This document shows, one piece after another, positions 25,130-34,464 of a DNA stretch of 64,000 bases. This DNA is from DATJHM01 sp963777355 (GTDB lineage Bacteria > Chloroflexota > Ktedonobacteria > Ktedonobacterales > Ktedonobacteraceae). The stretch lies in assembly GCA_963777355.1 (NCBI GenBank), contig CAVZQK010000001.1:248001-312000 (forward strand), given 5' to 3'. The position numbers and the translations under genes are program-made. Each line of letters opens with the position of its first letter. Position 1 is the first letter of the stretch. Below the pieces are notes generated by a model. It was not told where the DNA came from, made no database searches, and saw nothing but the letters and a program-made list of their open reading frames with translations.

Positions 25130-25549
25130 ATGAACGTTACTAGCCATACACTCAAACTGTACCATATTTATGAGCGAGACGAAGAGGTATCCCTCCCAAC
25201 CATCGTTACCGAACGCATCCAGTCCATGCTCTCTGACCCGGATGAATTCACCACGCCCACTTCAGCTCGCTGCTGGCTCTACCGCCGCATGACCTATTCA
25301 CGAACAACCTTTATTACCGATACCGCCTTAAAGCGTGCGGAAAGCCATTGTATCCTCGTTCCCGGTACACAATTCTGGCAATACGTACACGAAGCCGAAT
25401 TCCACTTTGCCATCAGCGACCATCCCCCTCAAGCAGATCTCTGGTTTCTTACCCCTGCCACTCTGGTTGGCCCTGCCCTGCACGAAACCGCAAAAGCGCA
25501 TGGCAGCCCCGAAGTACTGATTGTTGAGCAGTTTGTTTTTACTTCATAA
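25130..25549 (+). CDS. Hypothetical protein, 139 residues
   Basis: I do not recognise this protein. It is 139 residues, with no membrane segment and no signal peptide, mixed alpha/beta-looking composition, and a core of FWQYVHEAEFHFAISD and DLWFLTPATLVGP. Codon use resembles real genes in the window and no overlapping gene competes. The ATG follows AGAGG with almost no spacer, so the start is doubtful. It lies between the restriction-modification relic and tRNA-Trp. Confidence 0.55.
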   Translation: MNVTSHTLKLYHIYERDEEVSLPTIVTERIQSMLSDPDEFTTPTSARCWLYRRMTYSRTTFITDTALKRAESHCILVPGTQFWQYVHEAEFHFAISDHPPQADLWFLTPATLVGPALHETAKAHGSPEVLIVEQFVFTS

Positions 25550-25588
25550 GAAAAATCCCTCCGCAGAGCTAAAATTTTAAAAAATCTG

Positions 25589-25617
25589 TTGACAAGAGAG
25601 ACGAGTTATGAGATACT
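25589..25617 (+). promoter_or_regulatory. Promoter of tRNA-Trp
   Basis: TTGACA at 25589-25594 and GATACT at 25612-25617 are spaced by 17 bases, about 45 bases before the tRNA. Confidence 0.65.
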
Positions 25618-25660
25618 AATAAGGTCGAAATAAAGAGTACTTCTTTGAAGAGACATGTGT

Positions 25661-25733
25661 AGGGGCGTAGCTCAATTGGTAGAGCAGCGCTCTCCAAAAG
25701 CGAAGGTTGCGGGTTCAATTCCTGCCGCCCCTG
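25661..25733 (+). tRNA. tRNA-Trp (CCA anticodon)
   Basis: The acceptor AGGGGCG pairs with CGCCCCT, discriminator G. The D arm is GCTC/GAGC. The anticodon loop CTCCAAA gives CCA. The T arm GCGGGTTCAATTCCTGC is standard. One G-A mismatch tops the anticodon stem. CCA is not encoded. Confidence 0.96.
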
Positions 25734-25738
25734 CCCAC

Positions 25739-25766
25739 AAAGCCCTTGATCTTCAAGGGCTTTTCT
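25739..25766 (+). terminator. Intrinsic terminator of tRNA-Trp
   Basis: AAGCCCTTGA and TCAAGGGCTT pair around TCT and are followed by a T-rich run (TTCTTTTT). Confidence 0.9.
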
Positions 25767-26047
25767 TTTTGCCCTTTCCTCTCCTTTTGTCTGTATTTCC
25801 TCTTTCTACTAGTAGTGGAATAGACAATTTTTGCTAGAAGGCTTGTAAATCGACTCAAGAACAGGTACTATATTCTCAGATCGAACTTTAGCGCACCTGT
25901 TGAGCGTCTCCTTTCTTCTATCTAATCACGTTCCTGGTGGTGTTCTCACTTTCTTGTTTCTGCTTGCAAGTGCGCTGAGGCTCTTTTTTCATCTTCACCC
26001 CATCACTCGCAAGCATCTCGCATCCCTTCTTCTGATCTTTCCAGTTC

Positions 26048-26923
26048 TCAAGCATTGCTGGGGATCATGGAACTCGCCACGAGTTGCTCACTCACCTGCC
26101 AGAGACGCTGCCCAAGTGTCTGATCATAAGAGCTTTTGGAAGACTTTTTCTCCTCACCATTCACAAAACACTTCCCTGTTACCCCTTCTACCTGGGGAGA
26201 GGTCGCGAGGTAGATCTCCGTCTGAGCGCCTTTCTCTGCCGTCATAACAAACGGCGTCGAAATCTTTGTATACAGGGCGAGAAAACCTGTTACTCCTGCA
26301 TTAAAGTTGTCACCGGTCATTTGCCCAGGACTCATTACGTTCACCGTAACCCCTGTTCCCTCTAGACGACGAGCCAGCTCATACGTAGAGAAGATCATCG
26401 CCAGCTTGGCCTGAGCATAGCTGCCCATCATTGTATAGCGTTTCTCCCCTTGTAGATTGTCAAACGCAATGCTACCGATTCTATGCAACTGGGAACTAAC
26501 ATTGACAATTCGTGCTGGTGCGCTCGCCTTCAACGTCTCAATTAGCAGCTCGCTCAACAGGAAAGGTGCCAGATAATTGACGACAAATGTCACTTCAAAT
26601 CCCTCGGAGGTTATCTCACGAGAACTATGCATGGCACCCGCATTATTCACAAGCACATCTAGATGCTGATATTTTTGTTGAAACTCTGTCGCCAGATGGC
26701 GTACATCCTGAAGCAAACTCAAATCTGCAATCAGCAGATCAACGTTCTCATTCCCTGTCTCCCTCCTGATTTCGGCCTGAGTCGCCTCGCCTTTCTCTCG
26801 ATTGCGACCAACCAGTACCACTGTTGCGCCTCTGTTTGCCAGTTCTCTGGCTGTGATTTTACCCAGCCCTGAAGTACTACCTGTTACCAGGCAAATCTTT
26901 CCTCGCATACTCATCTCAGACAT
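26048..26923 (-). CDS. Short-chain dehydrogenase/reductase (retinol-dehydrogenase-like)
   Basis: This 291-residue classical SDR has the nucleotide-binding TGSTSGLGKITA near residue 14, VLVGRN with an arginine suggesting NADP, the NNAG motif (LVNNAGAMH) near residue 91, and the catalytic Ser (IVNVSSQL) and YAQAKLA (YxxxK) near residues 142 and 168. It would oxidise or reduce an alcohol/ketone pair; the substrate is unknown. It lies 24 bases downstream of a MerR regulator on the same strand, so it is likely that regulator's target. RBS AAGAAGGA. Confidence 0.94.
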   Translation of the reverse strand: MSEMSMRGKICLVTGSTSGLGKITARELANRGATVVLVGRNREKGEATQAEIRRETGNENVDLLIADLSLLQDVRHLATEFQQKYQHLDVLVNNAGAMHSSREITSEGFEVTFVVNYLAPFLLSELLIETLKASAPARIVNVSSQLHRIGSIAFDNLQGEKRYTMMGSYAQAKLAMIFSTYELARRLEGTGVTVNVMSPGQMTGDNFNAGVTGFLALYTKISTPFVMTAEKGAQTEIYLATSPQVEGVTGKCFVNGEEKKSSKSSYDQTLGQRLWQVSEQLVASSMIPSNA

Positions 26924-26947
26924 TTTTGTTCATCCTTCTTCGAGAGA

Positions 26948-27430
26948 TCATCTCTCGCTCTTTATAAGCTGTTTTGCCAGACCCAGAGTGATCTCACCTA
27001 TTTCTCTTGCCTTCGCTTCATCCCCATTCTGGACCGCTTTCCAGAACGCGACCTTCTGCTCCAGATAGCGAAGATGCTCTTGCTTCTGAGCCAGTTCTTG
27101 CTCCAGTGCTTTTTTCTGCCCTTCAAAGAGCGCAAGCTGTTGCTCGGCAGCCGCTTGTCCGTCTTTGAGAAGCGCAAAATACGTCCGCATATCCTCAATC
27201 GACATACCGGTTGTGCGCAAGCAAGCCAGTGCCTCAATGTTCCGCACATCTTCAACGGTATATCTCCGATGCCCACTACTCCTGTCTCGCTCTACCTTAT
27301 CGAGTAAACCGATCCGTTCGTAATAGCGCAGCGTATGTTCGCTCAAACCACTTCTCTGCACCACTTCCTGAAGCGTAAAGTGGGGAAGCGTCTTCGTCTC
27401 TGTATTATTCACCATAGGGACAGTATGCAC
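26948..27430 (-). CDS. MerR-family transcriptional regulator
   Basis: This 160-residue protein starts with a MerR winged helix (FTLQEVVQRSGLSEHTLRYY, ERIGLLDKVERDRSSGHRRY), followed by TGMSIEDMRTYFALL and a long coiled coil (residues about 85-130) for dimerisation. No cysteine-rich metal site is present at the C-terminus, so it is closer to the small-molecule or stress-sensing AdhR/YfmP-type branch. Translation may start at the second Met (MVNNTETK, 27415). It heads a two-gene operon with the SDR. Confidence 0.92.
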   Translation of the reverse strand: MHTVPMVNNTETKTLPHFTLQEVVQRSGLSEHTLRYYERIGLLDKVERDRSSGHRRYTVEDVRNIEALACLRTTGMSIEDMRTYFALLKDGQAAAEQQLALFEGQKKALEQELAQKQEHLRYLEQKVAFWKAVQNGDEAKAREIGEITLGLAKQLIKSER

Positions 27431-28116
27431 TACCTGGAGCGCTCTAGGTCAAGAGCCCACCGTCTCTTTTCTGGCAATTGCTCAGAAATTCCTGAGATGG
27501 CTCCTACTAAAGAAATCGTACCTTCCGTCAATAAACAGAAATGACCACCGAAACGGCCTCTGGAGCGCTTTCGTAGGGACGGGATGGTGAGTATCGACCA
27601 ACTAGCGCAACCACCCTGCAATCCCGTCCTCTTCCCCAAGCGATCCTCTTCCCCTGCATTTCCCCTCTCCCCAAAACGTGTCCGGGTGAGAGGTAGGGAG
27701 GGCTGTTGACCGTGCCCCTTCTGGGGGTCTCTGTCCGCAGCGAGAGGGGCTTTTAGAGGAAGGGAAAAAATAGCAGAAAGTGTCCAGGCAATCACCCTCA
27801 AGAAATCTCTGCATCTGCCGATAACCTCTTTAGAGGCTTCTTTCTTCCCTTCGCCCAACCAGCGTATCGAGAAGAAACGGGAACACCTGACACAGCTCTT
27901 TTCCCTTGTCAGATTAACCAGAAAGGTGTAGTACTCTGTCAATCTTTCCTTGTAGGGAAGATCGGCTAGGCCGTCTCCAGCTCGCCAACGATCTTCTTAC
28001 TGGATGCGTCTCCCCTACAACATTGCTTTGACAGCCTGGTAGGCTTTAATCCAGGTCCCATGCGGCAAGTGTCGGGGTGTATACGCTGAAGGGTTTTTGC
28101 CTGCAAACTTTTGTAA
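27431..28116. other. Gene-free region with repeat copy 3
   Basis: A 170-residue open frame on the minus strand crosses the repeat and a Pro/Arg/Gly-rich stretch, and has no convincing protein character. GGGACGGGAT (27577-27586) and ATCCCGTCC farther right could form a long-range inverted repeat. GTAGGGACGG at 27573 may be a fragment of a fourth repeat copy. Confidence 0.5.
27693..27745 (+). repeat. Dispersed intergenic repeat, copy 3 of 3
   Basis: Starts GTAGGGAGGGCTGTTGACC and continues through CCCCTTCTGGGG to CTCTGTCCGC. It matches the copies at 511-580 and 9671-9745 in the first 45 bases or so. Confidence 0.75.
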
Positions 28117-29687
28117 TTATTCTTCTGGCAGTAACGTATGAAGCTCTCTCCGTAAAAGTTTTCCAGCGGAGTTTCTCGGTAGTTGGTCAACAATGTAAAT
28201 TGTCTTGGGTTGTTTGTAACGGGCAAGATGCTGCCGGGCATGGTTGTAAAGTTCTTCTACATTGATGGTTGTCCCCTCGTAGAGCTTGACGAATGCGACT
28301 GGTACCTGGCCCCATTCCTGGTCGGCCTGGCCATAGACTCCAGCCTCTTCTACCGCGGGATGACCTCGTAGTATGCTCTCGATCTCTGCCGGGTAGACAT
28401 TTTCTCCACCGGAGATAATCAGATCGCTGCGTCTATCCAGCACATAGAGGTAGCCTTCGGCATCGAGATAGCCCAGGTCTCCTGTTGTGAGCCAACCATC
28501 CTGTATGGCCGCCTGTGTCGCCTCTGGTCGCTCAGCATAGCCGCTTGTGATCGATGGTCCTTTCAGACAGATGACGCCTGTCTCGCCTGGGGCAACGCTT
28601 TTCCCTTCGTGCATGATGCGCAATTGTACGGGAAGCAAGGGGCGTCCAGCGGAACCAAGTTTGCGTATGGCATCGGCTGGAGATAACGTGACCGCCTGAG
28701 AGCAGGATTCCGTTAAGCCATACGTCTGTACCACAGGAATATCACGTTTTGCACAATCTTGCAAAAGAGGAAGGGGAGCTGGTCCACCTCCGAGTAGCAC
28801 ACAGCGGAGCGTTGCTGGATAGCGCCCATCTTGCTGCTCCCGGTCAAGCATAGTAAGCATACGCTGTAGCATAACTGCGACAACGGAGATAATCGTGACA
28901 CCATCGCTCTGGATCGCTTCATTGACCCGTCCGGCATCAAATTTTTCCAGCCCGATCACGCTGATACTATTGATGACGCTGCGAAAGAGGATCGAGAGGC
29001 CACCAATATGAAAGAAAGGCATACAGGCCAGCCAGCGATCCTCGGGCTATGACCCAGATTAAGGGCAGACCCGATGGCGTTCCACCACTGCATCCCGTAG
29101 CTGATTAAAACGCCTTTAGGCGTACCCGTCGTACCAGAGGTGTAGAGAATGGCCTGAATAGCATTCAAGTCAATAAGCGATCTCAGGACCACCTCTTTTG
29201 TGGGCGCGTTTTGTAGAACGACTTCAGCCTGCTCTGGAGCCTGTTCGCTTGTATTCAAAAGGAGGGTTGTATAGGTAAGCTGCGGAAGCTGTGCTTTGAT
29301 CTGCGCACTGATGCTTTCATGCTGAATATCAGTAATGAGCATTGTTGCTCGTACATCTTTGAGCTGCCAGCAAAGTTCTTCTCGCGTCAAACGAATGTTG
29401 AGCGGTATCAGAATTGCGCCAAGCTTCGTCAGAGCATGTACCAGACAGACCAGGGGCAGACCATTCGCGGCCAGCAGTGCAATGCGCTCTCCTTCGCGGA
29501 CTCCAGCTCCTGCGAGTTGATATGCCAGCTGCGTTGCCTGCCGTTCTAAAGTCGAGAAGCTCCAGGCTATCTGCTCAAATTTGATAGCCAGTTTCTCAGG
29601 ATTATTCTCAGCACAACGCGTGAGCCAGTTAGGTAAGAGCGTATCGTTAGTCGTCACTTTAGTCGTTCTCGCTTTGCATTCTTGCAT
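28117..29687 (-). CDS. menE: o-Succinylbenzoate-CoA ligase (one-base deletion in the middle)
   Basis: This is an adenylate-forming enzyme that activates o-succinylbenzoate to its CoA ester in menaquinone synthesis. Motifs are AILYTSGTTGTPKGVLIS (ATP-binding P-loop), MPFFHIGGLS, GLTESCSQ, TGDLGYLDAEGYLYVLDRRSD and a C-terminal lysine in RNSAGKLLRREL. The literal frame is split: the first half runs 29687 to 28956 and the second 29022 to 28117. Adding one C to the CCC near 29049 gives SPEDRWLACMPFFHIGG and one 523-residue protein. The ATG lies inside menC; a GTG at 29657, just after the menC stop, is an alternative start. Last gene of the men operon. Confidence 0.93.
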
Positions 29688-30822
29688 TTGTACTATAGAG
29701 AGCCAGCGCCGTTCTATCCAGGGAGACGCCGAGTCCAGGTTGCATAGGTACCGCCAGCCTTCCCTGCTGGATGCTTAGCTTCTCTATAAGCAGATCGTTT
29801 TCTAAAAGTTCCAGCGTCGCCAGACCACACGCTAGCTCAATAGCCGGACTGGCTGCGACGAGATGCAGTGCTCCTGCCAGCCCTATGCCTGTTTCGATAC
29901 TGCTGGTAATCACACAGGCAATACCCTGGCTTGTGGCTTCATCAATGATCGTCTGTGTATTGCGTAGACCACCGATAAGCTGCGGTTTGAGAATCAAGAT
30001 TTTAGCTGCTTGTGCCGTGAGAATGTTTCTTGCACTCTCCAGGCTCTCGACTGCCTCGTCGGCGGCAAGTGGGATGCTAGTCTCCCGCTGCAAAGCACGC
30101 ATACCTGCTCTATCTGCTGCTACCAGGGGCTGTTCTACATATTGAATATGATAGCGTTCGCACTCTTTGAGGATACTGCACGCTTGCTCAAAGGTCCAGC
30201 CCTCGTTAGCATCCAGTCGCAATTGTGTGCTGGGACCGATGGTTTCACGTATATGCGCCACGCGCTCAAGCTGCTCTCTCTCGTTCCCGACCATTTTCAG
30301 CTTGATACAGGAAAAGCCTTTCTCTATAGCCTTATGTGCCTGGACGATTGCCTCTTTGAGGGACCTTGCCCCGATGACGGCGTTGACCTGTATATCTGTT
30401 TTTATCTGTCGATTATCTGATTGGAGGAGTTCTGCTATGCTCTGTCCCGTACTTTTGCCCAGGATATCAAATACTGCCAATTCAAGTCCACTCTGTACCG
30501 TTGCTGGAAGAGAGGAGGGATTTTCATGAAGGAGCGCCAGCACTGTGGCAAGCGTCTCTCCCTGGAATTGCCGAACCAGTTCTGGCAGGGCTTTAAGCGC
30601 AATTTCGAGGCTCTCGCCGCTAAACTCTGGTAGAGGAGCAATCTCGCCTATGCCGTGCAGATTGTCCTCTGTGCTAATCTCCAGGATTATCCCCTGGCGC
30701 AGGGTGAGCAGACCATGTGCAGTGGCAAAGCCCTGGCGAAATGGGATAGCATAGGGATAGCAGCGTATACTCTTGATACGCTCTGTCTCCCTGCCTGTAT
30801 CTGATTTTTGCCATACTTGCAT
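29659..30822 (-). CDS. menC: o-Succinylbenzoate synthase
   Basis: This enolase-superfamily enzyme dehydrates SHCHC to o-succinylbenzoate. The N-terminal capping domain begins SIRCYPYAIPF. The barrel carries the catalytic lysine pair (CIKLKMVG near residue 160) and metal ligands in LRLDANEGWTFE, YVEQPLV and LAADEAVE. The second lysine is in ILKPQLIGG. The start at 30822 (MQVWQKSDTG) is preferred over an upstream in-frame codon. Its end overlaps the menE start by 29 bases. The muconate-lactonizing or dipeptide-epimerase alternatives are ruled out mainly by context. Confidence 0.92.
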   Translation of the reverse strand: MQVWQKSDTGRETERIKSIRCYPYAIPFRQGFATAHGLLTLRQGIILEISTEDNLHGIGEIAPLPEFSGESLEIALKALPELVRQFQGETLATVLALLHENPSSLPATVQSGLELAVFDILGKSTGQSIAELLQSDNRQIKTDIQVNAVIGARSLKEAIVQAHKAIEKGFSCIKLKMVGNEREQLERVAHIRETIGPSTQLRLDANEGWTFEQACSILKECERYHIQYVEQPLVAADRAGMRALQRETSIPLAADEAVESLESARNILTAQAAKILILKPQLIGGLRNTQTIIDEATSQGIACVITSSIETGIGLAGALHLVAASPAIELACGLATLELLENDLLIEKLSIQQGRLAVPMQPGLGVSLDRTALALYSTNARMQSEND

Positions 30823-30921
30823 TCTGTCTTTCACCCTTTGCCTGGTTGTGTTGAGAACGTGTTTTAGGGTAGCTTGCACCAGATAATTTTTGAGCTTAGC
30901 TTACTAGGTGCAGCCCCATTT

Positions 30922-31740
30922 TTAAGGGAGGCGAGGAAATTTGCTGAAGTCGGGTTTGCGCTTCTCCAGAAAAGCGTTTTTCCCTTCTTTCCCTTCCTCG
31001 GTCATGTAATAGAGCATAGTGGCATTACCTGCCAGCTCTTGAATACCAGCCAGACCGTCTGTGTCGGCATTAAAAGCTGATTTCAAGAAGCGCAAGGCGA
31101 TGGGACTTTTCTCTAAGATCTCGCGGCACCACTGGACGGTCTCTTCTTCCAGTTGCTCTAATGGCACGACGGTATTGACCAGGCCCATATCCAGCGCCTC
31201 TTGAGCAGAGTACTGGCGGCAGAGATACCAGATCTCACGCGCTTTTTTATGACCGACGACTCGTGCCATATAGGTCGCACCCCAACCGGCGTCGAAACTG
31301 CCGACGCGCGGTCCGGTCTGACCGAAGCGGGCGTTGTCGGCGGCAATAGTTAGATCGCAGAGCAGATGCAGGACGTGTCCACCGCCAATGGCATAACCTG
31401 CGACCATCGCAATCACTGGTTTAGGGAGGTACTTAATGACCTTTTGCAGATCGAGCGCGTTCAGCCTCGGCACTCCATCGTCACCAACGTAGCCGCCCTC
31501 GCCACGGATGCGCTGATCGCCGCCTGAACAGAAAGCTTTCTCTCCCTGACCGGTTAAGATTACAACACCGATCTCAGGATCTTCTCGGCAGATATTGAAG
31601 GCATCAATCATCTCTGAGAGCGTCTGAGGACGAAAGGCATTGCGAACTTCGGGACGATTGATCGTGATTTTCCCGATCCCTTCGCCCTTTTCAAAAATAA
31701 TATCGCTGTATTCACGGACATTTGCCCATTCAACGGACAT
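30922..31740 (-). CDS. menB: 1,4-Dihydroxy-2-naphthoyl-CoA synthase
   Basis: This 272-residue crotonase-fold enzyme closes the second ring of menaquinone from o-succinylbenzoyl-CoA. Typical MenB features are INRPEVRNAFRPQT, FCSGGDQRIRGEGGYVGDDG, the oxyanion region AGYAIGGGHVLHLLCD and GSFDAGWGATYMAR. The C-terminus FLEKRKPDFSKFPRLP is diagnostic for MenB rather than enoyl-CoA hydratases. AAGGAGG sits 5-6 bases before the ATG. It lies between menH and menC. Confidence 0.97.
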   Translation of the reverse strand: MSVEWANVREYSDIIFEKGEGIGKITINRPEVRNAFRPQTLSEMIDAFNICREDPEIGVVILTGQGEKAFCSGGDQRIRGEGGYVGDDGVPRLNALDLQKVIKYLPKPVIAMVAGYAIGGGHVLHLLCDLTIAADNARFGQTGPRVGSFDAGWGATYMARVVGHKKAREIWYLCRQYSAQEALDMGLVNTVVPLEQLEEETVQWCREILEKSPIALRFLKSAFNADTDGLAGIQELAGNATMLYYMTEEGKEGKNAFLEKRKPDFSKFPRLP

Positions 31741-31794
31741 CGTTTTCCTCCTTGTTTATAGTATGTATGTTTATTGAAATGGCTGTTCTCTCTT

Positions 31795-32636
31795 TTATCG
31801 TAGCACGTTTCTACAGAATGCGCACACCGAACGTGTGAATTGCTCAGGTTGTTCTAGATGAATGGTGTGACCAGCATCGGGAATGATCTGTAGCTGTGAT
31901 TGTGGAAGTTTAGCAGCCATGTCACGCGCTATCTGGCAGAACTTACTATCCCGCTCACCCGCTAAAAGCAATACCGGAATATCTAGATTGGTAAGTTGAC
32001 TCTGTAAAGGAGGTTGTTCGCCGGTTCCTACACCGCGCAGGCTGTTTGCTAATCCCTGACTGCGGTTGTTGAGTCGTTGTCTACGCTGCGCCTGCCATTG
32101 CCCCTCTGAGAGACCGCGTTGGCTGGCAAACAGAGGGATCTGCTCCCAGTAGTTGACGAAAGCTTCTACTCCCTCGCGCTCAATGCGTGCGGCCAGGGCG
32201 CTATCGCTTCTTCTGCGTTCCTCTCTCTCTTGCGGCTTTGCCAGACCTGGCGAGGCGCTTTCGAGAATGAGTGCGCGGAAGTAGCGAGAGTAGGCGCTGT
32301 AGAGGGCGATACGCCCTCCCATCGAGTAGCCAAGCAGGATGGCCTCTCCTGGCTCTACCGCAAGCTGTTGGAGCACAGCCAGGATATCCGCCTGACAATG
32401 TTCCATGCTATAGCGCTCAGGATCGGCTGGTGCATCCGAGTTTCCGTGACCGAGCATATCAATGGCAATTACATGCAAGCTATTGTTCACAAACTCTTGG
32501 AGCAGCTTGCCCCAACTGGCAGTACTTCCGGTAAAACCATGTAAGAGCACGAGCGTTCCCGTTGCGTTTTCGGACGTGCTTTCCGCTCTTCGACTCCCAT
32601 ATGGACACCATTGACCAGGAGACGCTTGCTGCTCAT
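31795..32636 (-). CDS. menH: SHCHC synthase, alpha/beta hydrolase (one-base deletion near 5' end)
   Basis: MenH removes pyruvate from SEPHCHC. The fold shows LVLLHGFTGSTASW, IDMLGHGNSDAP, the nucleophile LLGYSMGGRIALY (GxSxGG) and DAGHTIHLEQPEQF for the catalytic histidine. The natural start is ATG at 32636 (MSSKRLLVNGVHMGVEE), overlapping the menD stop as ATGA. One base is missing near 32590; restoring it gives AESTSENATGTLVLLHGF. The literal frame only opens at the internal Met at 32550. Context and motifs make the assignment secure. Confidence 0.9.
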
Positions 32637-34456
32637 AGTCCCGCCTCGGTCAGTGCTTGCTCGACGCTGTGCCAGAGCTGGCGGTGCATTTTAACGTTGC
32701 TTTCGCGCTCAGTTGGCACTTCGATGACCTGCAATCCACCCAGCGTGATCCCTCTTTGGATGGCTTTCCGGTACTCTTCCCAGGTCTTGATGCGCGTGTA
32801 GTCACCGCCATACATCTGGATCGCCAGGCGGAAATCGAGTCCGGTGGGGGTGCCGAAGAGCTGTTCAAAGTGCTCTGGATGGCTGGCTTGAGGCAGAAAT
32901 GAGAAGATGCCACCGCCATCGTTATTGACCAGGACAATCGTGAGATTGAGCTTGTGGAGATGAGCGGCAAGCAGGCCGTTAAGATCATGCAGAAACGAGA
33001 GATCTCCAATGACCAGCACTGTTGCGTCCTTATGTGTGTTTGCCGCGCTGGCTCCCAGGGCGCTGGAGACCACGCCATCAATGCCATTTGCGCCGCGATT
33101 CCCCATAATGGTGAGAGGATGCTCGCTCTGCCAAAAAAAGGTATCCAGATCGCGTACTGGCATACTATTGCCGACAAAGAGCGTCGTCTGTTCTGGTAAT
33201 AGTGCCGCTAACTCAGGAAAGATGCGGCCCTCAAAAAGAGGCTCAAATGTCTGCATCCTGGCTTTGAGCGTTTCACGTGTAACCTGATCTATACGTTGCC
33301 AGTCCTTGAGCCAGGTGCTCCAGTCTCTATCGGCAGAATCGGGCCACGCTCTGCTCAGGCTGCTACAGAAGCGTACCGGATTGGTGTGGATAAGTTCGCT
33401 GGCGAGTTGCGTTGGTTCATTCCAATCGCCCTGGCCATCGACAACGATTTGTGGACAGGCGGAATAGCGTTTGAGATAGAGCAATAAAGGTTTCGCGGTT
33501 GGCATGGCCCCAAACCGTAAAATGATTTTCGGTTCGAGGTGTGAGATAACGCGTTCTAGACGGAGAAAGGCGTCATAGCTGGCAATGATTTGATTGGTGT
33601 TGTGAGTGCCGCTGCGGAACTGGCTGAGTGTGTCAGCCAGGATAGGGTAGCCGAGCTGCTGAGCCAGAGCTAATAGTGGCCCTCTCAGTTCTGCTTGTAC
33701 ACCAGGGCCAACGATAATCAGTCCAGCGGCTTCGTGGGAGAGGCGCTGGATTAGCTCATGGATAGCCGCATCTGAAATCTCTCCCAAAGCGGTCTCTGTT
33801 ACTGCTATATATGGCTCTTCCTGAGCTCTGCCCTTCCAGGCCGCAGGATCGCGTCTCTCTGGTGCTGGTAAGGATTGACCTGTGAGCGGCTCAGGCGTGA
33901 GCGGTTCCCGAAATGGCATATTCAGGTGAACCGGTCCAGCGGGGATTGCTCTGGTCAGGGCAAGTGCGCGGTTTGCAAGCGTGCGGATATAACGCAGATG
34001 TTCGTTTGTTGCTTCCGGAAGGGCAACCTCTACAAACCATTTCACATGTGTTCCATAGAGGCGATTCTGGTCGATGGCCTGCGGTGCGCCGGAATCGCGA
34101 AGCTCTGGTGGACGATCAGCGGTCAGCACAAGCAGGGGAATATGTGTCAACTTTGCTTCAACGAGAGCAGGCAGAAAGTTTGCCGCCGCTGTCCCTGAGG
34201 TACAGACAAGCGCAACTGGCTGCTGAAGACGCTTCGCCATACCCAGAGCAAAGAAGCTGGCAGAGCGCTCATCAATATGCATCCAGACGCGTATGCCTGT
34301 CTGAGCGGCAAAGGTTATTGCCAGAGGGGTTGAGCGTGAGCCAGGGCAGATGACGACGTTGCGTAGGCCCGCACGATAGAGTTCATCGACAAAGGCTCCC
34401 GTTGAGATGTATGCTGGCTGCGTGGTTTCGGGTGATTCAATGAATATATTCGACAT
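32633..34456 (-). CDS. menD: SEPHCHC synthase (menaquinone pathway, ThDP enzyme)
   Basis: This 607-residue thiamine-diphosphate enzyme adds a succinic semialdehyde unit to isochorismate. The N-terminal Pyr domain has VVICPGSRSTPLAITFA and the catalytic-region HIDERSASFFALGMAK. The C-terminal PP domain has GNRGANGIDGVVSSALG, VIGDLSFLHDLNGL and VNNDGGGIFSFLP, the MenD ThDP/Mg site. Length and motif order are normal. The start follows menF by 8 bases, and the stop overlaps the menH start. Confidence 0.97.
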   Translation of the reverse strand: MSNIFIESPETTQPAYISTGAFVDELYRAGLRNVVICPGSRSTPLAITFAAQTGIRVWMHIDERSASFFALGMAKRLQQPVALVCTSGTAAANFLPALVEAKLTHIPLLVLTADRPPELRDSGAPQAIDQNRLYGTHVKWFVEVALPEATNEHLRYIRTLANRALALTRAIPAGPVHLNMPFREPLTPEPLTGQSLPAPERRDPAAWKGRAQEEPYIAVTETALGEISDAAIHELIQRLSHEAAGLIIVGPGVQAELRGPLLALAQQLGYPILADTLSQFRSGTHNTNQIIASYDAFLRLERVISHLEPKIILRFGAMPTAKPLLLYLKRYSACPQIVVDGQGDWNEPTQLASELIHTNPVRFCSSLSRAWPDSADRDWSTWLKDWQRIDQVTRETLKARMQTFEPLFEGRIFPELAALLPEQTTLFVGNSMPVRDLDTFFWQSEHPLTIMGNRGANGIDGVVSSALGASAANTHKDATVLVIGDLSFLHDLNGLLAAHLHKLNLTIVLVNNDGGGIFSFLPQASHPEHFEQLFGTPTGLDFRLAIQMYGGDYTRIKTWEEYRKAIQRGITLGGLQVIEVPTERESNVKMHRQLWHSVEQALTEAGL

Positions 34457-34464
34457 GGTTGATC

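Noticed and set aside
27430..27942. 170-codon open frame on the minus strand
   Set aside because: It runs through dispersed repeat copy 3 and low-complexity Arg/Gly sequence, and shows no family signal or ribosome site.
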